A DNA stretch of 64,000 nt from Nonomuraea montanisoli. Lineage in GTDB: Bacteria > Actinomycetota > Actinomycetes > Streptosporangiales > Streptosporangiaceae. The position numbers and the translations under genes were made by a program. The stretch is taken from contig NZ_JABWGN010000006.1 in the NCBI RefSeq assembly GCF_013363975.1, positions 62,001 through 126,000 of the forward strand, read 5' to 3'. Under the pieces are notes generated by a model that saw only the letters and a list, made by a program, of their open reading frames with translations, searched no databases and had not been told where the DNA came from. Shown one piece after another: positions 28,629-37,417 of the stretch (position 1 is its first letter; every line of letters begins with the position of its first letter).

Positions 28629-28677
28629 GCTCGTAAGGTTAGTGGCGACAGATCGGTACTGACTCAGTGGTGACGCG

Positions 28678-29691
28678 GTGGTGGCAGGGCGGGGCGCGCG
28701 ATCCGGCTTGGACGGGTGGCGCACGGGTGTGACCGGTGACGCCGGCGGCGATGGGGAGCGGGGGCTGACCCGCGATCCCGTGGTGTTCCGCATCCCGATG
28801 CGCACCCGCTTCCGCGGGCAGACGGCCCGCGAGGGCGTGCTGCTGCGCGGCCCGGCGGGCTGGGGCGAGTTCTCGCCCTTCCCCGAGTACGGGCCGCGCG
28901 AGTGCGCCCGCTGGCTGGCCTGCGCCCGCGAGGCCGCCTTCGAGGGCTGGCCCGCGCCGGTCCGCGACACCGTCCCGGTCAACGCCACGGTCCCGGCCGT
29001 GCCCGCCGAGCGGGCCTTCGAGCTGGTACGGAGCTCCGGCTGCGCCACCGCGAAGGTCAAGGTGGCCGAGCCCGGCCAGACGTTCGCCGACGACCTGGCC
29101 CGGGTCGAGGCTGTGCGCGACGCCCTCGGGCCGGCCGGGCGGCTGCGCGTGGACGCCAACGGCGCCTGGAGCGCCGACGAGGCGGTGCGCCGGCTGAAGG
29201 AGCTCGACCGGTTCGGCCTGGAGTACGCCGAGCAGCCCTGCGCCACCCTGGAGGAGCTGGCCCGGGTGCGGCGCGCCTGCGACGTGCCGATCGCCGCCGA
29301 CGAGTCGATCCGCCGCGCCGAGGACCCGCTGCGCGTGCGGGCCGCCGAGGCGGCCGACGTCGCCGTGGTCAAGGTGCAGCCGCTCGGCGGGGTGCGGCAG
29401 GCGCTGCGCGTGGTCGAGGCGTGCGGGCTGCCCGCCGTCGTGTCGAGCGCCGTGGAGACGTCCGTGGGGCTGGCCGCCGGGCTCGCGCTGGCCGCCGCCC
29501 TGCCCGAGCTGCCGTACGCGTGCGGGCTCGGCACGATGACGCTGCTGTCCGGCGACGTCACCGCCGACCCCCTCGTCCCCGAGGGCGGCGCGCTGCGCGT
29601 GCGGCGGCCCGAGGTGGACGAGCATGCCCTGTCAGAGTTCGCCATCGAATCGCCCCGGTGGCTCGGCCGAATGCAGGAGGCGTCCCGGTGA
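28678..29691 (+). CDS. menC: o-Succinylbenzoate synthase
   Basis: Enolase-superfamily dehydratase making o-succinylbenzoate. The catalytic lysine pair K126/K128 lies in AKVKVAE, the metal ligands are D159 (VDANGAW), E185 and D208 (AADES), and the second lysine is K232 (VVKVQP). The frame starts at a GTG at 28678; the first ~30 residues do not look like the family (which begins near VVFRIPMRTRFRG), so a later start is possible. The stop overlaps menD as GTGA. Confidence 0.92.
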   Translation: MVAGRGARSGLDGWRTGVTGDAGGDGERGLTRDPVVFRIPMRTRFRGQTAREGVLLRGPAGWGEFSPFPEYGPRECARWLACAREAAFEGWPAPVRDTVPVNATVPAVPAERAFELVRSSGCATAKVKVAEPGQTFADDLARVEAVRDALGPAGRLRVDANGAWSADEAVRRLKELDRFGLEYAEQPCATLEELARVRRACDVPIAADESIRRAEDPLRVRAAEAADVAVVKVQPLGGVRQALRVVEACGLPAVVSSAVETSVGLAAGLALAAALPELPYACGLGTMTLLSGDVTADPLVPEGGALRVRRPEVDEHALSEFAIESPRWLGRMQEASR

Positions 29692-31346
29692 ATCCCGCGA
29701 CCGCGCTGGCCACGGTGCTCGTCGACGAACTGGTGCGCTGCGGCCTGACCGACGTCGTGATCGCGCCCGGCTCGCGCTCGGCGCCGCTGGCGCTGGCGCT
29801 GCACGCCGAGTCGCGGGTGCGGCTGCACGTGCGCGTGGACGAGCGCTCGGCGTCGTTCCTGGCGCTCGGCCTGGCCCGGCGCTCGGAGCGGCCCGTCGCG
29901 CTGATCTGCTCCTCGGGCACGGCCGCCGCCAACTTCCACCCGGCCGTCATCGAGGCGAGCGAGTCGGGCGTCCCGCTGCTCGTGCTCACCGCCGACCGGC
30001 CGCCCGAGCTGCGCGGCACCGGCGCCAACCAGACCATCGACCAGGTGAAGCTGTACGGCACGGCCGCCCGCTGGTTCGCCGAGGTGGGCACGCCCGAGGA
30101 CCGTCCCGGCCAGGTCGCCTACTGGCGGTCGCTGGCCTGCCGCGCCTACCAGCGCGCCGCCGGGCCCGCCGACCCCGGGCCGGTCCACCTCAACCTCGCC
30201 TTCCGCGAGCCGCTGATCCCCGACGGCGACACCTCGTGGAGCGAGCCGCTCGACGGCGACGCGACCGGCCCGTGGGTGCGCACCCGCGTGGCGCCGCCGC
30301 CCGTCGCGCTGCACCTGCCGCCGACGCGGCGCGGCGTGCTGGTGATCGGCGACGGCGCCGCCAACGTGCGCCGCTACGTCGCCGCCGCCGGGATGGCCGG
30401 CTGGCCCGTCCTGTCGGAGCCGAACGGCGGCGGCCGCTACGGCGACCACACCGTCTCGACCTACCACCACCTGCTGGCCACCCCGGAGTTCGCCGACGCG
30501 CACGCGCCGGACGTCGTGGTGACGCTCGGCCGGCCGGGGCTCTCGCGCCCGCTGCTGTCGTGGCTCAAGCGCGTCCAGGAGCACATCGTCGTCGCGCCCG
30601 CCCTCGACCGCTGGCCCGACCCCACCCGCTCGGCCACCCAGGTGGCGCAGGCCGTGGAGATCCCGGTGGCCTCCGGCGACGACGGCTGGCTGAACTCCTG
30701 GCGGCACGCCGACCAGGCGGCGCGGGCCGCGGTGGACCAGGTGCTCGACACCTCGGGCACGAGCGAGCCGCGCCTGGCCCGCGACCTGGCCGACACGCTG
30801 CCCAACGGCGCCCTGCTGTTCTGCGGCTCGTCCATGCCGATCCGCGACCTCGACCAGGCCATGCGGCCCCGGCGCGGGCTGCGGCTGCTGGCCAACCGGG
30901 GCGCCTCCGGCATCGACGGCGCCGTCTCGACGGCGATGGGCGCCGCGCTGGCCCACAACGGGCCGTCGTACGCGCTGCTCGGCGACCTGTCGTTCCTGCA
31001 CGACCAGAACGGGCTCGTCCTCGGCCCGCGCGAGCCCCGGCCCGACCTGTGCATCGTGGTGGTCAACAACGACGGTGGCGGAATCTTCTCGCTGCTGCCG
31101 CAGGCGGCGCTGCGCGACCCGTTCGAGCGGGTCTTCGGCACGCCGCACGGGGTGGACCTCGAGTACGTGGCCGCCGCGACCCGCACGCCGTACCGGCTGG
31201 TGGAGGAGCTGGGAGACCTGCCCAAGGCGCTGCGCGGCGAGGGGCCGCGCGTGGTGGAGGTGCGCACGGACCGCGAGGAGAACGCGCTGGTCCACGCCCG
31301 CCTGCGCGACGCCGCCCAGGACGCCATCCGCGCCGCCCTCGCCTGA
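29688..31346 (+). CDS. menD: 2-Succinyl-5-enolpyruvyl-6-hydroxy-3-cyclohexene-1-carboxylate synthase
   Basis: 552 residues, a thiamine-diphosphate enzyme joining isochorismate and 2-oxoglutarate. Motifs: APGSRSAPLALAL near the N-terminus, the activating acidic residue in VDERSASF, SSGTAAANFHPAV, and the ThDP/Mg-binding GDLSFLHDQNGL ... NNDGGGIF. GTG start coupled to menC. The enzyme's substrate is made by isochorismate synthase, encoded at 50.8-52.0 kb in this window. Confidence 0.95.
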   Translation: MNPATALATVLVDELVRCGLTDVVIAPGSRSAPLALALHAESRVRLHVRVDERSASFLALGLARRSERPVALICSSGTAAANFHPAVIEASESGVPLLVLTADRPPELRGTGANQTIDQVKLYGTAARWFAEVGTPEDRPGQVAYWRSLACRAYQRAAGPADPGPVHLNLAFREPLIPDGDTSWSEPLDGDATGPWVRTRVAPPPVALHLPPTRRGVLVIGDGAANVRRYVAAAGMAGWPVLSEPNGGGRYGDHTVSTYHHLLATPEFADAHAPDVVVTLGRPGLSRPLLSWLKRVQEHIVVAPALDRWPDPTRSATQVAQAVEIPVASGDDGWLNSWRHADQAARAAVDQVLDTSGTSEPRLARDLADTLPNGALLFCGSSMPIRDLDQAMRPRRGLRLLANRGASGIDGAVSTAMGAALAHNGPSYALLGDLSFLHDQNGLVLGPREPRPDLCIVVVNNDGGGIFSLLPQAALRDPFERVFGTPHGVDLEYVAAATRTPYRLVEELGDLPKALRGEGPRVVEVRTDREENALVHARLRDAAQDAIRAALA

Positions 31347-31440
31347 GCCGCCCGCCGTCCTGAGCCGCCCAGCCCCCGTCCTGAGCTGCCCGGCCCCCCG
31401 TCCTGAGCCGGCCCCGGCCCCGCCTGAGCGGCCCGGGCGG
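31342..31440 (+). repeat. Degenerate 17-22-bp repeats spanning the menD stop
   Basis: Five copies of cctgagccgcccggcccccgt-like units begin at 31342, 31359, 31380, 31402 and 31423. The first carries the TGA of menD. Confidence 0.8.
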
Positions 31441-31465
31441 CTCCCGGCGTTCTGGCAGCCCTGTG

Positions 31466-31493
31466 AAACTGTACCGGCTGACCGGTATAGTTT
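31466..31493. promoter_or_regulatory. Operator and leaderless promoter of the TetR-DUF5360 operon
   Basis: Inverted repeat AAACTGTACCGG / CCGGTATAGTTT with a 4-base centre, 11 of 12 arm bases paired. The right arm contains the -10 box TATAGT (31486-31491), followed by seven bases and the ATG. A repressor bound here would block its own promoter directly. Confidence 0.8.
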
Positions 31494-31498
31494 CGAGC

Positions 31499-32044
31499 AT
31501 GCCGAGACCGAGTTCCCGAGACCGGCTCCTGGACGCGGCGGCCGAGGTGCTGCTGTCGGACGGAGCGGAGTCGCTCACGCTGGAGGCGGTCGCGCAGCGC
31601 GCGGGCGTGTCCAAGGGCGGCCTGTTCTACCACTTCCCGACCAAGCAGGCCCTGGTCAGGGCCATGGTGGAGCGCCTGGTCGGCGCCTTCGACGAGGCGC
31701 TGGCGCGGGCCGGCGACCGGCCGGGCGACTTCCTGCGCGCCTACGTCGAGGCCACCGTGCCCGAGACGCGCGCCTCGGAGGCGCCCGACCGGGTCACCGC
31801 CGCGCTGCTCGCCGGTGTCCTCGTCGATCCCGAGGGCCTGGAGCCGCTGCGCGCGCGGTTCGCCGCCTGGCAGGAGCGCCTGACCCGCGACGGCGTCGAC
31901 CCCGCCGCGGCCACCGCCGTCCGGCTCGCGGTGGACGGCTGGTGGGCCGTGCGGCTGCTCGGCCTCGGCGAGCCCGACCCGGAGCTGCACGCCCGGACGC
32001 GCGCCTACCTGATGGAGCTGATCGCCCGTGCTGCGAACGACTAA
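31499..32044 (+). CDS. TetR-family regulator
   Basis: 181 residues from the ATG at 31499; an in-frame start at 31463 would lie inside the operator. HTH: LTLEAVAQRAGVSKGGLFYHFPTKQALV, of the GGLFYHF type. The C-terminal domain is of the kind found in regulators of small membrane proteins and exporters. The following DUF5360 gene overlaps by 17 bases, so the two are co-transcribed and presumably autorepressed through the palindrome at 31466-31493. Confidence 0.9.
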   Translation: MPRPSSRDRLLDAAAEVLLSDGAESLTLEAVAQRAGVSKGGLFYHFPTKQALVRAMVERLVGAFDEALARAGDRPGDFLRAYVEATVPETRASEAPDRVTAALLAGVLVDPEGLEPLRARFAAWQERLTRDGVDPAAATAVRLAVDGWWAVRLLGLGEPDPELHARTRAYLMELIARAAND

Positions 32045-32438
32045 GGCGCTGATGCTGGCGACCGACGTCGGCTTCGTCGCCTACTTCACCGTCACGGGCC
32101 TCGGGCTGATCCCGCCCGAGTGGGCCTTCGCCGGCTACACCGATCCGGTGATGGTGGCCTGGAACTGGTCGTTCCTCTGGATCGACCTGGCCGCCGGCGC
32201 CACCGGGCTGACGAGCCTCTGGCTCCTCAGGCGGGCCGCCGCGTCGGCCGCGGGGACGACGCTCATGCTCGTCTCCCTCGTGCTCACCATGGCCTCCGGG
32301 CTCATGGCCGTCGCGTTCTGGACGCTGCGCGGCGACTTCTCCCTGATGTGGTGGATCCCGAACCTCTACCTGCTGCTGTTCCCGCTGCCCGCCGTGGTGG
32401 CACTCGTCGTGCGGCCGCCCGGTAGGCCGGCCACCTGA
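32028..32438 (+). CDS. DUF5360/YvaD-like membrane protein
   Basis: 136 residues with four hydrophobic segments (about 8-27, 41-64, 73-97 and 107-127). The N-terminus TDVGFVAYF and middle WNWSFLWIDL fit the YvaD/DUF5360 family. The GTG start lies inside the TetR gene. It is an inner-membrane protein with no known activity; co-transcription with a TetR repressor suggests an inducible stress or drug response. Confidence 0.8.
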   Translation: MLRTTKALMLATDVGFVAYFTVTGLGLIPPEWAFAGYTDPVMVAWNWSFLWIDLAAGATGLTSLWLLRRAAASAAGTTLMLVSLVLTMASGLMAVAFWTLRGDFSLMWWIPNLYLLLFPLPAVVALVVRPPGRPAT

Positions 32439-32456
32439 CGTCCCCGGCGACCCCGC

Positions 32457-33380
32457 TCACGTACGGGCCAGGAGGCGCGTGACCTCCCCGGCGACCAGGG
32501 CGCAGGCGTCCACCGCCGGGTCGATCAGCGGGAAGTGGCCGGCGTCCTCCACGAGCGTGAGGCGTACCGTCTGACCCGCTCGGGCGGCCGACCGCGCGTA
32601 CGACGCGGTGACCTCGGCCGGGACGACGACGTCGTCGCGGCCGTGGACGATCGTCGTGGGCACGCCCGTGGGCAGCAGCGTCGCCGGGTCGGCCGACGCG
32701 CGCCGCTCCTCGAACCGGTCCGGCCCGCCGAGCAACTGGAGCGCGGCGTCCGAGCACACGGACAGCTCGCGCGCCCGGACGAGGTCGGCGATCGGCGCCA
32801 GCGCCACCACGCCCGCGACGGACGGCCCGGGCAGCCGCCACGGCGAGCCCGGTGGCAGCGCGTGGCGGGCGGCGGCCCACAGCGCGAGGTGCCCGCCCGC
32901 CGAGTGGCCGGTGAGCACGACGCGACCCGGGTCGGCCTCGGGCAGCGCGTCCGCCACGAGGGCGGGCAGGGCGTCGAGGGCGGCCGCCACGTCGTCGAAC
33001 GTCTCCGGCCAGCGCCCCGCCGCGCCCGCCGCCGCGCCGCCCCGCCGGTACTCGACCGAGGCCACCGCGAGGCCCCGGCGGGCCAGGAAGGCGGCGAAGG
33101 GGGAGACGTGCCACCGGTCGTACGCCGCCCGCCACGCCCCTCCGTGCAGGACTACCACGAGCGGCGCCCCCTCCATGCCGGAGACGGTGAGGGGCTCTTT
33201 CCCCGTGCCGGGTCTCTCGGAGGGAGCGGTCGCGGGGTCGCCGAGTGGCCCGGTGCGCGGGGCGTAGAGGTCGACGAGCTGGTCGGGGTGGGGGCCGTAG
33301 GAGACGGTGGCGTCCGGCCGCGCGCGCGGGTGGGAGAAGGCCGACGCCTGCTCGGCGGCGTCGCGCGCGACGGCGTTCAC
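32457..33380 (-). CDS. Alpha/beta hydrolase, candidate kynurenine formamidase
   Basis: 307 residues from a GTG overlapping the kynureninase stop (GTGA). Oxyanion motif HGGAW (79-83), nucleophile S160 in TGHSAGGH, acid in HGRDDVVVP and His in AGHFPL. It belongs to the esterase/lipase group that includes eukaryotic-type arylformamidase, and its place in a tryptophan 2,3-dioxygenase - kynureninase operon makes N-formylkynurenine the likely substrate. No KynB-type (cyclase-like) formamidase is present. Confidence 0.82.
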   Translation of the reverse strand: MNAVARDAAEQASAFSHPRARPDATVSYGPHPDQLVDLYAPRTGPLGDPATAPSERPGTGKEPLTVSGMEGAPLVVVLHGGAWRAAYDRWHVSPFAAFLARRGLAVASVEYRRGGAAAGAAGRWPETFDDVAAALDALPALVADALPEADPGRVVLTGHSAGGHLALWAAARHALPPGSPWRLPGPSVAGVVALAPIADLVRARELSVCSDAALQLLGGPDRFEERRASADPATLLPTGVPTTIVHGRDDVVVPAEVTASYARSAARAGQTVRLTLVEDAGHFPLIDPAVDACALVAGEVTRLLART

Positions 33381-34609
33381 GTGCCGGCCGCGACGACCTC
33401 GGCCAGCACGCGCGCCGCCCGTTCCGTGTCCGTGAACGACACGTACAGCGGCGTGAAGCCGAACCGCAGCACGTCCGGGTGCCGGAAGTCGCCGACCACC
33501 CCGCGGGCGATCAGCGTCTCCATCACCGCGCCCGCCCCGGCGCAGCGCAGCGCGACCTGGCTGCCCCGCTCCGCGTGGCGGGACGGGGTGATCGACTCGA
33601 CGCGTCCCGGCCGCACGTACGCGGCGACGCACTCCAGGAAGAAGTCGGTCAGGGCCAGGCTCTTGTCCCGCACCGCCTCGATCGGCACCCCGTCCCACAC
33701 CTCCAGCGCCGCCTCCAGGGCCAGCATCGAGAGGATGTCGGGCGTGCCCACCCGGCCGCGCGGGGCGCCGTCCGCCGGCTCGTACCGGCCCGACATGCCG
33801 AAGGGATCGCGGTGGGAGTTCCAGCCGGGCAGCGGCGAGTCGAAGCGGGACTGCAGGTCGCGGCGGACGTACAGGTAGGCCGGCGAGCCGGGGCCGCCGT
33901 TGAGGTACTTGTACGTGCAGCCGACCGCGAAATCCACCCCGTGCTCGTCGAGCCCCACCGGCAGCGCCCCCGCGCTGTGGCACAGGTCCCACACCGCCAG
34001 GGCGCCCGCCTCGTGCGCGGCGGCCGTCACGCCCGGCAGGTCGTGCAGCCGCCCGCTGCGGTAGTCGACGTGGTTGACCAGGGCGACGGCGGTACGGGGA
34101 CCCAGGGCGTCCACGATGCCGGCCGGGTCGGCGGTCACCAGGCGGCAGCCCGTCATCCGCGCCGCCGACTCGGCGATGTAGCCGTCCGTGGGGAACGTCG
34201 TGGCGTCCACCACGATCTCGTCGCGCCCCTCGCCCGCCATCCGGACCGCGCCCACCAGCGCCTTGAAGACGTTCACGCTGGTGGAGTCGCCGGCCACGAT
34301 CTGGCCGGGCGCCGCGCCGACCAGCGGGGCGACGCGGTCGCCGACGCGCTCCGGCGCCGTCCACCACCCGGACTCCGTCCACGACCTGATGCGCAGCCTG
34401 CCCCACTGCCGCGCCACCACGTCGGCCATCCGGTCGGGCACGACGGCGGGCAGCGCGCCGAGCGAGTTGCCGTCGAGGTAGACGGTGTCGTCGTCGAGGA
34501 CGAACTCCGCGCGCTTGGCCCGCAGCGGGTCGGCCTCGTCGAGCTTGCGCGCCTTCTCGCGCTGGGCCGCCCGGTCGGGAAGGCCGGAACCCACGGAAAG
34601 ATCAGACAT
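33377..34609 (-). CDS. kynU: Kynureninase
   Basis: 410 residues, a PLP enzyme cleaving kynurenine to anthranilate and alanine. The PLP lysine is K234 in FAVGCTYKYLNGGPGSPA. LDGNSLGALP and VNHVDYRSG are further family blocks. It overlaps the dioxygenase gene by 8 bases and the hydrolase gene by 4, so the three form one operon. The product anthranilate can feed tryptophan recycling, catabolism or secondary metabolites. Confidence 0.95.
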   Translation of the reverse strand: MSDLSVGSGLPDRAAQREKARKLDEADPLRAKRAEFVLDDDTVYLDGNSLGALPAVVPDRMADVVARQWGRLRIRSWTESGWWTAPERVGDRVAPLVGAAPGQIVAGDSTSVNVFKALVGAVRMAGEGRDEIVVDATTFPTDGYIAESAARMTGCRLVTADPAGIVDALGPRTAVALVNHVDYRSGRLHDLPGVTAAAHEAGALAVWDLCHSAGALPVGLDEHGVDFAVGCTYKYLNGGPGSPAYLYVRRDLQSRFDSPLPGWNSHRDPFGMSGRYEPADGAPRGRVGTPDILSMLALEAALEVWDGVPIEAVRDKSLALTDFFLECVAAYVRPGRVESITPSRHAERGSQVALRCAGAGAVMETLIARGVVGDFRHPDVLRFGFTPLYVSFTDTERAARVLAEVVAAGT

Positions 34610-35480
34610 GGCTGCGTGCCGTCCAGAGCTCGGGGAACACGGTCTTGGCGGCCCGCTTCTCCAGCCACGCGACGCCCGCCGAGCCGCCGGTGCCGGTCTT
34701 GGCGCCCATCGCGCGCCGGGTCGCCACGAGATGGTCGTTGCGCCAGCGCCACACCAGCTCGGCGACGTCCGTCAGCGCCTCGCCGAGCCGCGCCAGGTCG
34801 GTGTCCCGGTCGCCGGAGTAGATCGCCGCCCACACCGCCTCGACCTCGGCGCTGGGCTCGTAGCGCTGCGACAGGTCCCGTTCCAGCACGGCCCGCGGCA
34901 CGGCGTGGCCGCGCCGCGCGAGCAGGTGCAGGACCTCGTCGTACAGGCTGGGCTGGTGCAGCGCCTTCTCCAGTTCCTCGTGGACGCGCGCCGCGCCCCG
35001 GTGCGGCACCAGCATGGACGACGACTTCTCGCCGAGCAAGAATTCCATCCGCCGGTACATCGCCGACTGGAACCCCGAGCCCTCGCCGAGCGCGGCCCGG
35101 TAGGCGTTGAACTCGGCCGGGGTGAGCCGCGCCAGCGGCCGCCAGGAGGCGTTCAGTGCCTCCAGCTCGCGCGCGCTGCGCCGCAGCGCGGCCATCGCGA
35201 CGGGCAGCCGGTCCTCGCGCAGCGCGCGGCCGGCGGTCTCCCACTCGTGGACGATCACGGTGAACCACAGCTCCATGACCTGGGTGGTGACCAGGAACGC
35301 CATCTCGCCCGGGTCGTCGGACAGAGGGTGCTGGAGGTGGGTGAGGACGTCCGCGTGGACGTAGTCCTCGTACGGGGTGGTGCCCGCGAAGTCGAGGTTC
35401 GGCGACTCCGGCCGGTCGGGCTCGCCGCGGCCGTCGGCCGCTCGGTCGTCCGCTGTTCGGGTGTGCGTGCGATGCGACAT
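34602..35480 (-). CDS. kynA: Tryptophan 2,3-dioxygenase
   Basis: 292 residues. Heme enzyme that opens the indole ring of tryptophan. Active-site His42 (DYVHADVL), the substrate-binding FNAYR (R128) and GSGFQS, and the axial heme ligand H250 (WRWRNDHLVATRR) are present. The start is the ATG at 35480, with AGGAGA before it, rather than the GTG 24 bases upstream. The first ~28 residues are a polar extension. First gene of the kynurenine operon. Confidence 0.95.
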   Translation of the reverse strand: MSHRTHTRTADDRAADGRGEPDRPESPNLDFAGTTPYEDYVHADVLTHLQHPLSDDPGEMAFLVTTQVMELWFTVIVHEWETAGRALREDRLPVAMAALRRSARELEALNASWRPLARLTPAEFNAYRAALGEGSGFQSAMYRRMEFLLGEKSSSMLVPHRGAARVHEELEKALHQPSLYDEVLHLLARRGHAVPRAVLERDLSQRYEPSAEVEAVWAAIYSGDRDTDLARLGEALTDVAELVWRWRNDHLVATRRAMGAKTGTGGSAGVAWLEKRAAKTVFPELWTARSHV

Positions 35481-35660
35481 CGCTGTCTCCTGGAGACGTT
35501 CCACCGGGTAGCGGTCCGCTCCCTTCCTTCAGGCGATGGAGCCCCGGTCCCCTCGGGCCCGGCCGCTCACGGTGCGACGCCGAACCCATCAGGCATGATG
35601 CGGGATCGTGTCCCGGTATGGCAAGGGGCGTCTGATGAGGATGGATTCCTGTGGGGGCTG

Positions 35661-37130
35661 TCAGCCCTGGCCGGCGTGGGTGTGGCCGTGGGCGACCTCG
35701 GGCGGGCACGGCCCGGGCCGGCCGTCCCGCCGCCACTCCGCCACGGCGATGGCGAGGGCGACCAGCACACCGCCGACCGCGGCGCCCAGGGCCACGGTCA
35801 CCGCCTGCGCGGTGTCGCCGCTGGAGGTGAGCACCAGGTAGTACACGCCCGGCAGGGCCGCCGTGCCGACCGCGCCGCCGAGCCGCTGGCCCGTCTGCAG
35901 GGCGCCGCCGGCCGCCCCGGCCATCCGCACGGGCACCTCCTTGAGCGTCATGGTGATGTTCGGCGAGATCACGAAGCCGCTGCCGACGCCGCCGACGAGC
36001 AGCGCGGGGATCGCCGCCCACACGGCCACGCCCGGGGAGGCGAAGCCCAGCAGCAGCGCCGCCGCCGACAGCCCCACCACGACCCCGGCGAGCCCGAGCA
36101 CGGTCAGCAGCCGTCCCAGCCGCTCCACCAGCCGCCCGGCCACGACCGCCGCGCAGGCCGAGCCGATCGCGAACGGCGTGACGCACAACCCCGACATCAG
36201 CGGCGAGAACCCCCGCCCGTTCTGGAAGTACAGCGCGAAGACCAGCCAGACGCCGCTGAACCCGATGAAGTAGACCGTCGCGAGCGCCGCGCCCGGCGCG
36301 TAGCCGCGTGTCTCGGTGATGAGTCCGGGGGCGAGCAGCGGGTCGTGGCCGCGGGCCGCGACCCGCCGTTCCCAGAGCACGAACGCCGCGAGGAGCGCCG
36401 CCCCGGCGGGGAACATCCACCAGAGCTCGTGCACGCCGCCCGCGTCGGCCTGCACGAGCGGGAACATGAGGAGGAACACACCGGCGCCGAGCAGCAGCAC
36501 ACCCGCCAGGTCCAGCGCCCCGCGCCGGGCGCCGCGGGCGTGCGGCAGCAGCCGGGCGGCCAGGGTGAACGCGGCCACCCCGATCGGCACGTTGACGAAG
36601 AAGATCCAGCGCCAGCCCTGCTCGGCGCCCGCCAGGGCGAGGATCAGGCCGCCGGTGATCGGGCCGACCGCGCTGGAGATGCCGACGGTCGCCCCGAAGA
36701 GGCCGAAGGCGCGCCCGCGCTCGGCGCCCCGGAACATCTGCTGGATCAGGGCGGAGTTCTGCGGGGCGAGGAAGCCGGCGGCGATCCCCTGCGCGAGCCG
36801 GGCCGCGACCAGCAGCCCGATGGTGGGCGCGGCCCCGGCGGCCATGCTGCACAGCACGAACGCGGCCAGCGCGACGAGGAAGATGCGCCGCCGGCCCATC
36901 GCGTCGCCCAGCCGCCCGGCCAGGACGAGGGAGAGCGCGAACGTGAGCGCGTACCCGGAGACCACCCACTGCACCTGCGCGGGGGAGGCCCCGAGGCCGC
37001 GCTGCATGGACGGCAGGGCCACGGCCACGATGGTCACGTCGAGCAAGATCATGAAGCCGACGACGAGGGTGACCGCGAGGGCCTTCCAGCGCCGCGGATC
37101 CGGTCCGGTGTTCTCGGACCCTGGTTGCAT
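35661..37130 (-). CDS. MFS drug exporter, DHA2 (EmrB/QacA) family
   Basis: 489 residues with 14 predicted membrane helices. The family motif for proton antiport, LDVTIVAVALPSM, is in helix 1, and motif A appears as GRLGDAMGRRR. The class extrudes hydrophobic drugs and dyes using proton motive force. GGGAGG lies five bases before the ATG. No TetR/MarR gene is directly adjacent on the same strand, so its inducer is unknown. Confidence 0.92.
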   Translation of the reverse strand: MQPGSENTGPDPRRWKALAVTLVVGFMILLDVTIVAVALPSMQRGLGASPAQVQWVVSGYALTFALSLVLAGRLGDAMGRRRIFLVALAAFVLCSMAAGAAPTIGLLVAARLAQGIAAGFLAPQNSALIQQMFRGAERGRAFGLFGATVGISSAVGPITGGLILALAGAEQGWRWIFFVNVPIGVAAFTLAARLLPHARGARRGALDLAGVLLLGAGVFLLMFPLVQADAGGVHELWWMFPAGAALLAAFVLWERRVAARGHDPLLAPGLITETRGYAPGAALATVYFIGFSGVWLVFALYFQNGRGFSPLMSGLCVTPFAIGSACAAVVAGRLVERLGRLLTVLGLAGVVVGLSAAALLLGFASPGVAVWAAIPALLVGGVGSGFVISPNITMTLKEVPVRMAGAAGGALQTGQRLGGAVGTAALPGVYYLVLTSSGDTAQAVTVALGAAVGGVLVALAIAVAEWRRDGRPGPCPPEVAHGHTHAGQG

Positions 37131-37417
37131 GGGACCTCCCTCCGTGAAGGCCGCCGCCCGCGGAGGGCGGCCTCGGCACGGCCTGAGGCGGCCCCGCGGC
37201 GGTCCCCGGGCGGTCCGGTCCTCCGGAGGCCCTCGGGCGGGTCCTCGGGCGGGCTTTCGGGTGGCCCCGAGGCGATGCGGGCGGGCTGTCGCGGGCCGCC
37301 ATGCCTATGGCAGGAACAACGCCTCCGGGACGGCGGGCATTTCGCCCGCGCTCCGTCGGCGGGCTCCGCCGCAGGTCAGCGCTTGATCGACATGGCTGCC
37401 GGCCGCCTCGCCGCGGG

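Noticed and set aside
28629..31295. Upstream part of the menE frame running across menC and menD
   Set aside because: The frame is open only because of high GC; MenE begins at 28628 with a promoter-like box, and the plus strand carries menC and menD.
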